Shown here one piece after another: positions 14,701 to 26,975 of a stretch of DNA of 64,000 bases. This DNA is from Pachypanchax playfairii (taxonomy: Eukaryota > Chordata > Actinopteri > Cyprinodontiformes > Aplocheilidae). The stretch lies in NCBI GenBank assembly GCA_006937955.1, contig SSNP01000005.1, forward strand, positions 8,473,836 to 8,537,835, read 5' to 3'. The position numbers were made by a program, and so were the translations under genes. The notes under the pieces are model-generated. The model ran no database searches and was not told the origin of the DNA. It was given only the letters and a program-made list of their open reading frames with translations. How positions within the stretch are numbered: the stretch's first letter is position 1; every line of letters starts with the position of its first letter.

Positions 14701-17700
14701 CACGAAAGTCCCGTGGCTTCTCTGAACACCTGGGGTCAATATGCCGGTGACGTCCAGCTCATCCTGCATCGGACCGGCCCCTCGTTGACTGAACGGCCCC
14801 CTTCAGAAGGTCCCCCGCTCAGGGGTCCTGAACGTGGGCTGCATCGACAGAGTCTCCCTCCACTCGCAAAGTTCCGTCACCCCAACGACGGCTCCCTCCA
14901 CCGCCGCGAACCGCGTCGCAAGTCGCTGACTTTCACAGGCGCACCCAGAGGTCTGAGGGAGATCCTGAGTGGAGGCTGGGTCGGGGAAGCTGAGGCCAAG
15001 CGAAGACTTCACCTGGGAAATGGTGGCAATCACCACCACGCAGGGCCAGCCGTCAGGACGGCCTCCACCGGTCTGTGGGCCTGTCGGATGGAGGAACTGG
15101 TCCGACTGGTCAGCCTGCAGAGAGAGACACTGAATGTGCTGGAGAAGAAGCTGGAGGCCTATGAGGCAGAGCTCCAAACCTGGGCTGGGGGCCGAGGGGG
15201 CCGCGGAGGTGGGTGTGTTATGGACCTGGGTGGAAGTGGAGTGCTGTTAGAGGAAATCCTGAGACTAGAAAAGCACCTGAGGAAGAATGAGGTGGAAATG
15301 GAGGAGGAAGAGTTTTGGGCCACTGAGCTTCAGATTGAAATAGAAAGTGAGAGACAGCTGGAGGAAAGGCTGCAGGAACTACGAGGACATCTGCAAAGCT
15401 GCGAACGGGAAATTGAAGAGAAGCTGGCAATCGTGCAGGTGAGATAGTTTCACTGTATATTAACAAAAATAACATTCATCAGTCTGGTGGGAATATCACG
15501 CTGCTGCGTCTTATTGGTTCCCTTTGGTGGGTTATTACTTCTTTTCAGTTTTCACTCTGTTTTCCCATCAGGGTGTGGAAGCAGGTCTGGAGGAGGAGAA
15601 GCTGCAGAGGGAACGTCAGGAGAACCAGTGGGTCAGCGAAGCAGAGGCTCGGGCTCAGCTCCTCAGGGTGAAGGGAGAGCTGAAGGCCCAGGAGAGGCAG
15701 GCCATCCAGCTGGAGAGCAGCTGCAGGGCTGTGGACAGATCACTGGGACAGAGCAGTAAGAAACTTCAGGTGAGACACGTGCAAACAGCGACCACTTACT
15801 TTTTATATCTTCATCATTTCATGTCATTTGTTAATGATCCAATCAGCTGATGTTACTCTACAAGACAGCATTTACCTAAGAGGTCTAAATATGGATCGGG
15901 TCAGGGTGCCAAAATCACCAGATCCAAAGTCAAGTGCCAGAGCTAATGGTGACAGGACGGATTGTTTTATAAACCAAAACAAAGTTTCATTTTGACTTAA
16001 TTTGACCTCTTATGTTGCATCTGCACTAATCTGAGAATACAAAACGTGTGTGTAGTTGTGTATTATTTTACAAGTAGTTTATTTTGAAGAGCCACAACTG
16101 ACGAGTTAAAAAAAAAAAACACCTATAAATGTTTTTTTTATCCAAAATATTTGTAAATAAGTTGATTATATTTCACTTGTCACCATAATATGTTTATATT
16201 TGCAACCTGAGGCACAACTTTTCAAATAGCATTTGAGGATTTTGGGGCCCAAATTATAAATAAAGTTGATTAAATTAAAAAATAAGAATCATGGGATGGT
16301 ATTGGTGAGGTTGTGCAGGATGAGAGGAACCTGAACACGGGTATGGTAAACATAAGAACAGGTGTGAGGGTCACATAAACGGTTAGAGATCAAGTTAAAT
16401 GGATTTAAGTAGAAACCATCCTGTTAAACATGCAAGTGAAGTTTTTACTTTAGGTGTGTGCGTGTGCATGGTTGGTTGTCTCATGTGGATTGTGATGGAC
16501 TGATGAATCAGGTTGTGATTTTGTAGAATTCTTGTAAATTAGCTGAACATCAACTCATTAAACTCCAATTGAAGCTGCTTGTTTTGCTTCACTTTACTTC
16601 AAAGAATCACTTCTCGTGCTGTTGTTTGTATTGAAGGACATGCAGCAGGAGCTGGAGCAGCTGACCAAAGAGCTGAGGCAGGTTAACCTGCAACAGTTCA
16701 TCAAGCAGACCGGTACCAAGGTCACGGTGCTGCCAGCAGAACCTACAGAGGACGAGCACACCAACAGTCACGGTATGAGAAGCAAGCATTTATTAACTGT
16801 CTGGAAACTGATTTCCTCCGTGTAGTTGATGATAAGAAGAGTGTGGAGCTGGTCTGAGGTCTGACCCAACACAGATCTGTTTCGCTCTTTAACCAGAGGA
16901 AACGAGTCTTATTTTGAATGTCAGAGTGAAATCAAAGTTGCGTTTGCGTAATTCACTCTGTGCATTAGTGGAGCCGTTCTGTCCATCAAGGCACTCATTG
17001 TTCTGTGGCCTCATTTCTCAACAGCCTGCTGAGAGTAAATGACTCAGTTCTGTAATAAAATCTGTATGTGCCAGTTTGTGATTCAGTGAAATGAGGAGAA
17101 AATAGCAGTAATGAAAAGCACACGCAGTACTGATCGTCTCCTTTTAGTGCCAGTTCCACCTCCGTGCCTACTGCTGCCTGTGTGCAGCTCCTTCATTCTC
17201 CTCACTCGCTTTCATCCCTTCATCACGCCGTCGCCTTGACACGCTGCGATGGTCTCCTCTGACCACGGCTCTGTCAATCTACAAGACGCCGTCGGCAGAT
17301 CTGTCACGTAGTAATAAAAAACTCCAATCCTGCACGCGAAAAGGAGCCAACTGCTTCTTAAAACCTACATGAATCAAAAACCAGACTCTAACTTCAAACA
17401 ACAAACTGACAAAAATCACATGAAGTTGAAAGTATCTGCAGTTAGTTAATTGTATTACTGATTATCGCATCAGGCTTCTTAACAACAGTTCATGATAACT
17501 GTTTCCAATAATATGATGTAATAAGTGTGTGATTAGCCTTTAGTAACCTCCCAGTGAGCGTGTGCAGATGAAGAAAGGCCTTCGTGCCTCGCAGTGTGAT
17601 TCATATTGTTTTGTTTTGTTCTTTTATTTTGCTAAGCTCAGTTTTGCCCCCTGGTGGCTGAATAGGAGAAGTACATCACAGCATTGTACACGTTTAATTT

Positions 17701-18533
17701 TTGTTAATATGTAGGGCATTTATCCACAAACTAACACATTTTTGGTCTTTTGGATATTTTGTTTGATATTTTATCAGATGTGCCTAAAAAGTATGTTAAA
17801 AACAAACTGTTTGTCTGAAGTTACAGTTTATCAGCCTTAAAAAGGCCCTAAATTCAGTACTGTGCAAAAGTTTTAAGCAGGTATGACAAAATGCTGCATA
17901 ATACGATTATTTCACAAATATAAATTGTAATTGTTTATTTTTTTATCTATTTGAAAAATGTGGATCACATCCATCTGTGCTGTGAACATCAGTTTAAACA
18001 GTGTTGGTTGCACAAAGTCTGAGATTTTCTGGGCTCCAGCTGTTCTGATGAGACGAACATGTAAATATTTATGTAGTTCTGCTTCAGCAGGATGTTGTTA
18101 GTTAACTGAAAAGCTGCAGAGTTAAACAATCATGGAGATTTATCCTTCATGTAGAGCTGACCTCAACATTATTCATTTCATTGGTGAGAACATGAAGAGA
18201 CAGGAGATTTGTAGATGACTGAGTTCCTTCACAAACTTGATGCTGTTTTAAAGTTACAACAAATATTGATTTCATTTACATTCTTCTTCCACTGCTTAAA
18301 ACTTTTGCACAGTACCGTGTGTTTCAAAAAATGCAATTTTTAATATAAGAATATTTTAAAATCAGCTCTCACCAAATCTTTTAAAAACATCCCATGTTTC
18401 CTTGTCAGATGTGGTTCAGCTGACTGGCTCATTGAAGCGACCCGGGTCATCGTCCCACTCGACGTCCAGTCACCTCCGTGTCCTCCACAGTCCCCTCAGC
18501 TCGGGTCTGAACCCAGAGGGGATCTATGTTTGA
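11746..18533 (+). CDS. rassf8: RASSF8 Ras-association domain protein
   Basis: Five coding exons join in phase: 11746-11848 (exon from 11638), 14639-15438, 15572-15769, 16637-16772 and 18409-18533. They give 1362 nt, 453 aa plus stop; human RASSF8 has 419. Residues 1-82 form the N-terminal Ras-association (ubiquitin-like) domain, opening [20 protein letters not shown] and continuing [19 protein letters not shown]. Conserved RRKSLTFTG follows, then long coiled coil (residues about 185-400, for example [19 protein letters not shown] and [17 protein letters not shown]). The end NPEGIYV is family-typical. Family members act at adherens junctions and in growth control. Residues about 216-236 are a Gly-rich insert ([11 protein letters not shown]) that breaks the coiled coil; I do not recall it in the human protein. 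The final short exon supplies LKRPGSSSH and the conserved tail. Symbol is firm; the a/b ohnolog is not resolved. Confidence 0.96.
11849..14638 (+). other. rassf8 intron 2
   Basis: A 2.8-kb intron splitting the RA domain (phase 1). A GC-richer patch at 12225-12340 (TGCCGTGCTACCTGGTGCTC) looks like a repeat fragment. No additional exon was found. Confidence 0.6.
15770..16636 (+). other. rassf8 intron 4
   Basis: AT-rich intron with GTGAGA donor and TTGAAG acceptor. Nothing else is recognised. Confidence 0.7.
16773..17857 (+). other. rassf8 last intron, part before the MITE
   Basis: Starts at the donor GTATGA at 16773. No exon or repeat is recognised up to the MITE at 17858. Confidence 0.6.
17858..18314. 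mobile_element. MITE-like DNA transposon with TA target-site duplication
   Basis: A 453-bp element (17860-18312) in the last rassf8 intron. It has near-perfect terminal inverted repeats: CTGTGCAAAAGTTTTAAGCA at the left end and its reverse complement at the right, each bordered by TA. TA flanks and the size suggest a non-autonomous Tc1/mariner-type element; the superfamily is inferred. It holds no transposase frame. Confidence 0.8.
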
Positions 18534-19960
18534 CCCCAGAACTGATGTGGAAGTTGCAGAACTCGACTATGCATTTCTTCTTCTCTTTTTAATCAGACTG
18601 CAACATTAGTTTGATGCTGCGGTGAATAAACAGCCTCTGAGTGGAGTTACAGGTTGGAAACAAACCACAGCATCAGCCCAACATTCTGCGGGGAACAGAA
18701 GTCTCCTGAACACCCTGCTGTTTAGCATCTTGATGATAAACTTGCCTTTTAGACAGTATTGTTAAGAATCTTATATCTGCATCGTTTCCTCAAGCATAAC
18801 GTCTGGTTCTTATACATATGTGAAGGATCTTCTTGTGTCTGTAGTCGAACTGTGAACAGTCTGTTTGTCCAAGTTGAAACTATGCACAAACGCTTCATGT
18901 TTTTCTTACTGAAGAATGTTTCTGTTCACCAAAACGATGGCTTACTGTAAACATTTCTTATTTTTTAGCGTCATTTAGGGAGTTTATTTTAATATGAAGG
19001 GGTGGGTAAATACAGTCTGTCATTGCCGTAGTAACGGCTACAGTTTAAATCAGTGTTAATGTTTTTTTTAAGCTGAATTTTGTTGTTTAATGACTATAAA
19101 GTCTCTTTTTTTTCTGAATGTAATAAGCTTGTTTCTCAATGTGGCCAAAGATATGCAGGTCTTGTTGCATGATGGCTATACTCGAACGTGCAGCGTACTC
19201 ACAGTGAATATCACTTATTCAAGCTCCAAATGGTGGCATGTAATTGTGAAATGAATAGATGGAGCTACGGTGTGAGTTCGTCAGGACGCATGCACACGCG
19301 GTCCGAGCCGTCGATTCGCAGCACTTCTTAGACTGTAGATAATCAACCCGAGTGTTTGTGTCACTGATTTAAGACTTGTGCACGTTTTTTGTGCGTCAGA
19401 TTAGCCAAGTTACAAAGCCTCTCTTAGGTTAGAGTTCAGCTGCTAAACACGTCAAAGTGCCTTATATTCATTCCACAAATGGTGCGTTCAAATACTGTAC
19501 AGCGGAGGTTTAAAGGCGGAACATGAAGGAAAAACTTTAGACAGCTTAGATGAAAACATAGAACAGATTTTAGTGCCGAACTGCATCAAGCATGTCAAAA
19601 GGAAACGTTGAGATTTTTTTTCTTGTCAGTGTTTTGTAGAAATGTCAAAGTAAGCACTTCTAAAGTTCTGAACTTTGTAATGTTAAACTAAATACTGTAA
19701 AAAGTACTAACATTTAAATAGTTTTTTTTTTCTTGTCATGCAACACGCGTGCACTGTAAATTGTCTCATCGTTGTTGTCTCTGTTTACACCTTCACATCT
19801 AGAAAACTCTTAAGATGTCAACTTTAAATAGCCTGTCTGGGTTTTTAATATTTTTTTTCTTGCCTTAATATACTGCAAGTTGTTTGACTGGTGTGTGTGT
19901 GGCTGTAACAGGCTGCTGATATGATTGCATGGTTCAATAAACCATCTGGTAAAAAAAAAA
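18534..19960 (+). other. rassf8: rassf8 3'UTR with polyadenylation signal
   Basis: Non-coding sequence downstream of the rassf8 stop. An AATAAA lies at 19936-19941, followed by an A-run at about 19951-19963, and is the best candidate 3' end. An earlier AATAAA near 18624 could give a short isoform. Which site is used cannot be told from sequence. Confidence 0.55.
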
Positions 19961-22762
19961 AAAATCCCATGTGTCGTTGCTGATGTTTGATTTAACAGTG
20001 GAAATGGACGCGTCTGCAGGGAGAGTCGACGCCGTGCGCCAGCAGAGGGAGACTCTTTCACAGAGAAGAAGGAAAAAAGGTTTGAAGAGAACCAACGAAT
20101 CCATTTTCTTTTCTACTCGGTCGAAGGAAAATAGAATTGTTGTCATCATCGAAAATGTTCATTTATTTTCACACTATTAGTCTTTCTACATGATTTTTGA
20201 TGTGATTCTTTATGATGTTATTGTTATCATGTGAAAACTGAAGTCAGTTAAAGGTCAGAAACAAGTTCATGTTTTTACAATAACTGGTTGATTTGAGTAT
20301 TACCAGAAGTTTCTAGTTTTGGTCCAGAATGGAACTGTCAATCATACGAGTTCAGGACTTAGTTTTGGTTTTGTTGATGTTTTAACCCCCTTTTTTTCTT
20401 GGTATGTGAATATCTTCTAATTAAGCTTATTATTAAACATTGAACTTGTCTATATATGTGCTGCAGCACATTTGGAGGTTGGTCTGGGATCTTGGACATA
20501 CGGTACAGGACTTCTTGCACATTAACTTTAAGGAGTGATGTTCAGTCTTGGTCATTGTGGGTCACTATCCTGCATGTTTTAGATGTTTATCTTCTCTGAT
20601 GAATCTGGTTTGAATCAGCTGGTAACTAATAGTATTCTACCATAACCACCTATTAACTGCCCTCTTGCTCAATCTGTTCAATTGTTTTCTTCCAAACTGC
20701 ACATCTAACCACTTAGTCACTTTAGCACAACATTTGCAGTGTTTATGAATAGTTATTTGTAATTTTATATTTTATATTCTATTATAGCTTTATATATATA
20801 TATATAGCTTCAAATCTCATTGTACTTTGTATAGTGACAATAAAGGCTTTCTATTCTATCTATTCTAGAACTTGAGGACTTACTAAATATCTAACTCACC
20901 TGTTGAATAACATATTGGAGCAAGAAGAAACTATAATGTGCAGGATAGTGGACCAGGATTGGACACCACTGACCTCGAGGGATTTCACAACTTTCACTGA
21001 AACGTGCTGCCTTTAGTTGTAGTGGAGATAATCATTCCCAAACCTTTAGAGTACCTTTAACATGGTGGTTAAACAGCTGGTTCCTTGTATCATGAGCACT
21101 ACAAGCTGCAACTTTCCTGTGTGAAGCTTTTCAGTGTTTTCTCTAAAGTCCAAAATCATCTCCATTAAGTTACTTATAGACTCTAATTTACCAGCTGTTT
21201 GTTTCATGTGTCTCTGATGGATTCATGACCTCTGTAGCCCACCTCTCACCTGATGTCTGCTGGGATGGACACAAGCCTCCTCACCACCCACAACCCTGAA
21301 CAGGATGAGCAGAGAAAAAATGAAGGTGAGTATTATTTAATTATTCAGTTAAAAGCTAATTTGGAACTAGATGCACAAAATAAACAGCTTAAATCATGAG
21401 ACCGCCAACACCGTGTTTTACAATCCGAATGCTTCGTTTTACTTTCCTTCCTCTTCTTTCTTTCCTCTTATTATAAAGTATTTCTGTTGTTTGTGTTCTT
21501 CAGCTAATTACAGACAAATAGCAGCATCTTTTTCCTCGAAGCACCTTTGTTGTTTAATGTTCTTCTAATAATGAACTAATGAACATTGACATGAACCAAT
21601 TAGAGAAAGGCCTTCAGCTGATTAGAGGTTTCCTTTTGTTGGTCTTCTACTCCTGAGAAGATAATCATCTGAAATTGTACATGACCTGTTTCACTGTGGA
21701 TTAGAAAAAGATTTCAAAATTGCTTTCTGATCTTCCCAACCTTTTTTTATCACTGATATCCAAAACATTTCTCTATAATATATAGTCCTTTCACACCTGA
21801 CTGCGATCTCATCATCTGAAAACATCTCATCAAAGTTTCTTCTTCACAATAAATTATTCTAAAGTTTCACTGATTTCCCTTTAGAACTAAATCGTTTCAC
21901 TAAATAATTCAATCAGATTTCTGTCCAAAAACATTTCTTCCTTTGTATCTGTTTGTAGAGTTTAAGAAAAAAAAATCTAATGTTTCATTTAGGATGAAAC
22001 TGAGGAATGTACATATGTTCCAAACTTATGATCTTTAGTTACTTTTAGGAACTTTTTTGTTTTGAGAAACAAACCAAAAAGTGAATTTACTTGAACTTTG
22101 AGATTTCTACACAAACAGGATCTGAACTCAACTTCTTTCTAAATCTTAAAGATGTTTGAGAAGTGAAACAGCAGTTTGTTGGATTTACACAGTTAAAACT
22201 TTACAATGCAAAAATAATGATTTTTTTTTTATTATTATTTTAAGGCTTGAGGCAACAACCAAACCTAGAATGTGCATGTTTGCTATAACTTCTATAGAAA
22301 AGTATCAAGAGCTTTAACTATCTGAGGAGATGAATGTGATATTACAGCAGGTAAGTAATTAGAAACAACAACTAAACGACTCTGATGCAGCTTAAAGCTT
22401 CTGACAGGTTGGGAGGAGGCCTCTTGTTCTTCATCTGTCTGACTGAATATTTTCTTCATCACCCTTTTATCACATGACCTTTGTTTAAAGCTTCAGCTTA
22501 CTGTACATTCTTCTGCCGTGACCCGTCAGCTGATTTTTAAAATGCTTTCCACCCGTTGAACTTTCTGCATCGCTCTCTCATTAGAGCTTAAAAACACACA
22601 CACACACACAGAAAACTCTCTTAGTCATCCATTGTTGTCTGAAAACTTTCTTTGAACTGTGACTTGGACTCACACATGCTGAGTAAAGTTGTTTTGCATT
22701 TGAATCCAACATCCAGACAGTGTGTGGAACAAGAAAACCCCTGCAAAGTGAATTTTTGAATA
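19961..22762. other. rassf8-bhlhe41 convergent intergenic region
   Basis: Mostly AT-rich. It holds a LINE-type tail near 20740-20868 and two weak candidate plus-strand exons: 19988-20068, GC-rich and open, coding MDASAGRVDAVRQQRETLSQ; and 21238-21325, open with a good GTGAGT donor. Neither is recognised. Confidence 0.5.
20740..20868 (+). mobile_element. 3' tail of a non-LTR retrotransposon
   Basis: The segment ends CATTGTACTTTGTATAGTGA, then CAATAAAGGCTTTCTATTCT and two ATTCTA-like units. This AATAAAGG plus short ATTCT repeat is typical of fish L2/Rex-type LINE 3' ends. The 5' limit is uncertain and may extend back to about 20640. No coding sequence remains. Confidence 0.6.
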
Positions 22763-24128
22763 TTTATTTTACAACTTATCAGCAATAATTTAGAACAGCG
22801 TACGTGTAAAGCATCAACGAAATGTGCAACAGTTGCTGGGATAAATCTTTAAAAAAAAAAAAAAAAAAAAGGAAAGAAATCCTAGACCTCTACAACATTG
22901 ACGAAGACGTATACTTAATGGTACTTTCACATAAAGAAAAGAAAACTATATACAAACGTACATGCCACTTCTCACTGTTGACAAGAGATGTGAGGCAAAA
23001 CCAGCTGAGTTCAACTACAAAAGCGTAAGCACAATGAAATCTGTGCATATTCAAACAGAAAAAGCAGAGAAACATTAAATCTGAAGGAAACAGTTAGAAA
23101 AAAGTCCGAGTTCCTAACATGGGGGAAAAAAACCCACAGTTTCTTTTCCAGTTCTGTCAGATTCACATAATGATCGCCTGCATGTGTGAGAGGTTACAGT
23201 TTCAATCGGGTTTGAATTTTCTAATGAAAGAGTTTGATATACGCAGTAAAGATTTGAAAATCTTCACTTTTTTTGCATGAAATCATCACAAAGCAGCTCA
23301 GATGTTTTGGATGAAACTGAGTCATATCAAGACATTTAAACACAAAGTCTCCAAGAGAACTCCAGTGATTGACTTAAAAAAAAAAAAAAAATAAAAAATG
23401 AAGGACAAAATGTTGGAGAGGAAAGCAAAAAAAGTGCACTTAACATCTCACCCTACATAGAAACTTTCAACAGCTGGAAAAATACAGGTACATTCAATAT
23501 CAAAGATCTATAAGGTGCTATCCTACAATGTTTCCTGGAGGTGCAGGAGATTCCTGCATCTCCAGGAAGAAATGCTTCAGTTAGGGAACCTGCAATGATG
23601 TGGGCGAGGAAAACTCCTGCAAAGCAAAAGATTTCATGTTCCAGTTCTTGTCTCTTGTCGCTGTGCATGCTGGGAAGTTGGATTCAGTATCACCACCCTT
23701 CCACCCATTCAAAGTTGGAGTGAGGTAATGAAGATTCATGAGCTCTTCTTCTTCTGGGCCCATTTACACTGTATTTAGAGTTACAGTCTGCAAGCTCGTT
23801 ACTTCTGCACATGAGGTCAGTTTCAGCTGATTCTCAAAGTTCTTTTATTTTGGCACCATTGCTGCCATGTCAAAATATTTGATCAAAGAGGATTAAAAAA
23901 CCTCACTCCAGCACAACACAGCTGTGAAGTGTCAATCATTGTCGATCATTCAGATTGTTTTAAACGAGCAGAAGTGCAAAAGGCACGCGCAGTCATTAAC
24001 AGCTTCACCAAAAGTTTGTATACATGAGAGACTTTTCTGTGAAACTTTTTTTTTTTTCAAAATTGAAACTTTTTTTAAAAACTGTGAATACATTTCTTGA
24101 TAAGACTGCAGAGAGGTACACAGACTTA
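22763..24128 (-). other. bhlhe41: bhlhe41 3'UTR
   Basis: Non-coding sequence following the bhlhe41 stop on the minus strand. It contains several A/T runs. AATAAA on the minus strand at 22768-22763 is the likely polyadenylation signal, giving a UTR of about 1.35 kb. A long A-run on the plus strand at 22851-22870 could complicate transcript mapping. Confidence 0.6.
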
Positions 24129-25845
24129 TTAGCTCGTCTGACACGTTGTAAATGATTCTTGTGGACTGTTGTTGATCTCTGGGGACGTGTCATCTACGTC
24201 ACCCTCTCCGTCGTCACTCACGAGACTTTCCTCGCGCTCTTCAGGTGAGCCAGTCTCTGCCTCGTGCGAGCCCCTGTTGTTTACAGAGAGTGAGTCCTTG
24301 GACTGAGACGAGGCTCCAAAGTGTGCAGACAGGCCCGGGAAAGCGGCGGCTGCCGCGGCTGCGGCTGCTGACGCGTGCGCGGGATACAACCAGGGGAAAG
24401 GGGACGCGAGCGCAGCCGCCGCTGGGTACATGTACTTCTCAATGTTATTCTTATCGAAAAAAGGCATATAAGGCGCCGCGGCCGATGGGTTGATGAAGTA
24501 GAAAGGCATGCAGATCGGTGTCTGCTGTCCCACAGTGCCTATTCCCATCAGAGAGTTCATGAACGCCACATCTGGCCTGGTTGGGTCCGCGCTCTCGATC
24601 CCGTTCCCAGACCAGCACATCTTGATTTTTTTGGCAGCCCGGTCGTCTCCAAACTCCTGCTTGATCTTCACTGCTTTGGGTCCCTGCGCCTTGCTGCGTT
24701 CACATTCTTTATCTTTCCCGTCACTCTTTTCGGCTTCGCCACCGTATCCACTGTCCGTGTCCGTGTCGTTCTCGTTAAGTTCTCCGCCTTGGGTCCTCTG
24801 GATGACCGGGACGCAGTTGGGTTGGCTGTCAGACTTCTGGCTGTCCTGTGCGTCCCCGGCGGGCAGCTGGTGCTGGAGCGGCGGCGCGTCAGGCTGAAAC
24901 TGCGCCAGGACCTTGTGAAGGTGGTTGATTAACTGCGCGCACCTCTGCTCCCTGGCAGTCCAGTTCTCAAACTGACTCAGGTACTGCAGGACCTCCTTGG
25001 CACAAGTCTGGAACCCGGAGTGGAACGCGTCCAGATCAGCATGGACGGGAGATTTTATCGAACGGTCGCCTGCGAAGCAGAAAGTTAAAAGAATGAGCTT
25101 CCGGAAACCCAGTTGATAAGATCAAAATGCCAAGAAATGCGGTTTCTTTCAGTGAACCATCCGCATGTTTGTCTTACCATTCTGTAAAGCGATGATCTTT
25201 TGGTGCTGCTGCTCCGTGACAGCAGTTAATGCGTTTAAATGTTTCAAAGTTAACTCCAGGACAACAGCTTTCTCCAGATGTCCGAGCGTCTGAGGAGATA
25301 AAAACGGTTCAGATGTCTGTTTACAACATATCTGCCATTTTGAACTGCTCTCTGAGCACGTCAAAACGTGTTTCTCTTAACATGATCTCACCGAGAGCTT
25401 CAGATGTTCGGGTAACAAATCCTTCAGCTGTCCAATGCATTCGTTGATTCTGTCTCTCCTCTTCTTCTCTATCAGCCTGTGCGGTAACTTATACGCGTCC
25501 TGCTGGCACAAAAATACAAGCGTTTACTGGAGTTAATAGAGTCCAGAAGCTAAAGTTTGTAGTTTAATTTAGTTATCAAACTTTGAGGAAATACGTAAAA
25601 TGTTTGATCAAAACAAAGAATTTGGAAACTTGGACGCACCTTCCCTCCATCCTCTCGCTTTATCCCTCGTTTGGATTTGCACATGTACAGCGGAGGGAAA
25701 TCCACCCTGAAATCAAGAGGAAGATTATTAACCGGTTTCCCGTTTTGGTTTGTTAGACATACTTTGACAAAAGCGTTTCTTACCCCAGGAAATCTGCGTG
25801 CTCCATGAACTGTCTGTCCTGTAAGTGCGGCATTCTTTCATCCAT
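24129..25845 (-). CDS. bhlhe41: BHLHE41 (DEC2) bHLH-Orange transcriptional repressor
   Basis: Five minus-strand exons join in phase: 25845-25784, 25706-25640, 25499-25392, 25289-25178 and 25069-24129. They give 1290 nt, 429 aa plus stop; human DEC2 has 482. The start MDERMPHLQDRQFMEHADF matches the family. The basic HLH spans residues about 48-101: PHRLIEKKRRDRINECIGQL with the family's basic-region proline, then LGHLEKAVVLELTLKHLNAL. The Orange domain is about 127-172 (FHSGFQTCAKEVLQYLSQF). Later come CVPVIQRTQ, NDTDTDSGYGGEAE, an acidic KIKQEFGDDRAAKKIK patch and an alanine run at about 349-361. The protein represses CLOCK:BMAL1 targets by binding CACGTG E-boxes and acts in circadian timing, sleep and differentiation. 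The alanine tract is much shorter than in mammals. The closest alternative is the paralogue BHLHE40, but the poly-Ala C-terminus and neighbours favour BHLHE41. Confidence 0.96.
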
Positions 25846-26600
25846 CACTTGTCCGCTACCGGTGAAACTGATCCGAGTTCTTTGGGTTGATGTTTGTCAC
25901 TCCTGCGACTCACACGAGGACGGCTGAGAGAGATGGTGGGACGAGTGTGTGTCTTCCAGTGGAGCTGCGATTCAGACTGATGTCTGGAAAGCCTGAGCTG
26001 CCACTTTGCAAAGCCGTCGGCTCTGTTGTTAGAGCGCACGCGCGCCTCTGGTCGGGAACAGCTTCCGTCTCACGTGTAGGCTGCACCAGCACAAAGTCCA
26101 GTAATTAGACCTTGTGTGCGCTACAACAGCCAGCGCCGCTGCTCCTGTAGCGAGTCTAAGCCGTTATGACCTGCCTGCTGCTGAAGCGTGGCTGTTGCGC
26201 AAAATGCTGCAGGTGAGAGTGCGCACGAGTGGGAGCAGATGGGATACTATTCCTCAGAAACAGAGGTGATTCAGTCGCCCCAAAACTTCCCAGCTCGTGC
26301 TTACTGTACTGATTCATGGCCACATTATTTGGGTTTTTCCTGGTTTTCCACTGACTGAAACCGAATCTGATCATCTGATTCCACCTCAGACGCAAATAAA
26401 AGTAAACAGATAAACATCAGACGATCTCTGTAGGTTCATCTTTATAAGGTGTGGTGCGCGCATGTCCCTGCGCATTCACACTGTCTGTTACTGTAAGCAG
26501 GAGGATCACACCGGTCCTCACGAGCTGCGTTTTCAGTAACCATGGCACCGGCCCAGCTGTGTGCACAAACACGTGCGTCGCGCTCCTTCATTAATCTCAA
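25846..26600 (-). promoter_or_regulatory. bhlhe41: bhlhe41 5'UTR/promoter with two CACGTG E-boxes
   Basis: Perfect CACGTG E-boxes lie at 26071-26076 and 26570-26575, about 225 and 725 bp upstream of the ATG. DEC genes are known to be driven by CLOCK:BMAL1 and repressed by DEC proteins through such sites, so these are good autoregulation candidates. A TATAAAG reads on the minus strand at 26446-26440. The transcription start is not determined. The region is shared with divergent sspn. Confidence 0.55.
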
Positions 26601-26975
26601 CATGAGCGACACCTATCTAAAAATATGTCAACTATTACCCAAAATAGTGTCATTCCATTTCTGACACATAGAACAGCTCGTGCTAAAGATGTTAGAATAA
26701 ACTACACAAGTTTTATCTCTTTATTTCTTTAGTTTAACTAGTCAGTCGCACCTGCTCCTCCTCAGCACATTTAAAAGGTTGTGTTAATGTCCTCACATGC
26801 CTCATGATCATATTACTTCTTCCTGTTAGTCATGTGACATTTTCTGGCAGGCAGCATATGGTTCTCTTGTGTAACAGCGCTGACACTCCTGCTCACTAAC
26901 AAAGTGTGACCTCCTCTCTGCTAGCTTTTCATTAACCTGCTGATTTCCCTTCCACTGTCTTCTGTGTCCCTGCAG

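Noticed and set aside
24375..24932. 185-codon plus-strand frame
   Set aside because: It is the antisense of GC-rich bhlhe41 exon 5, which has clear homology on the other strand.
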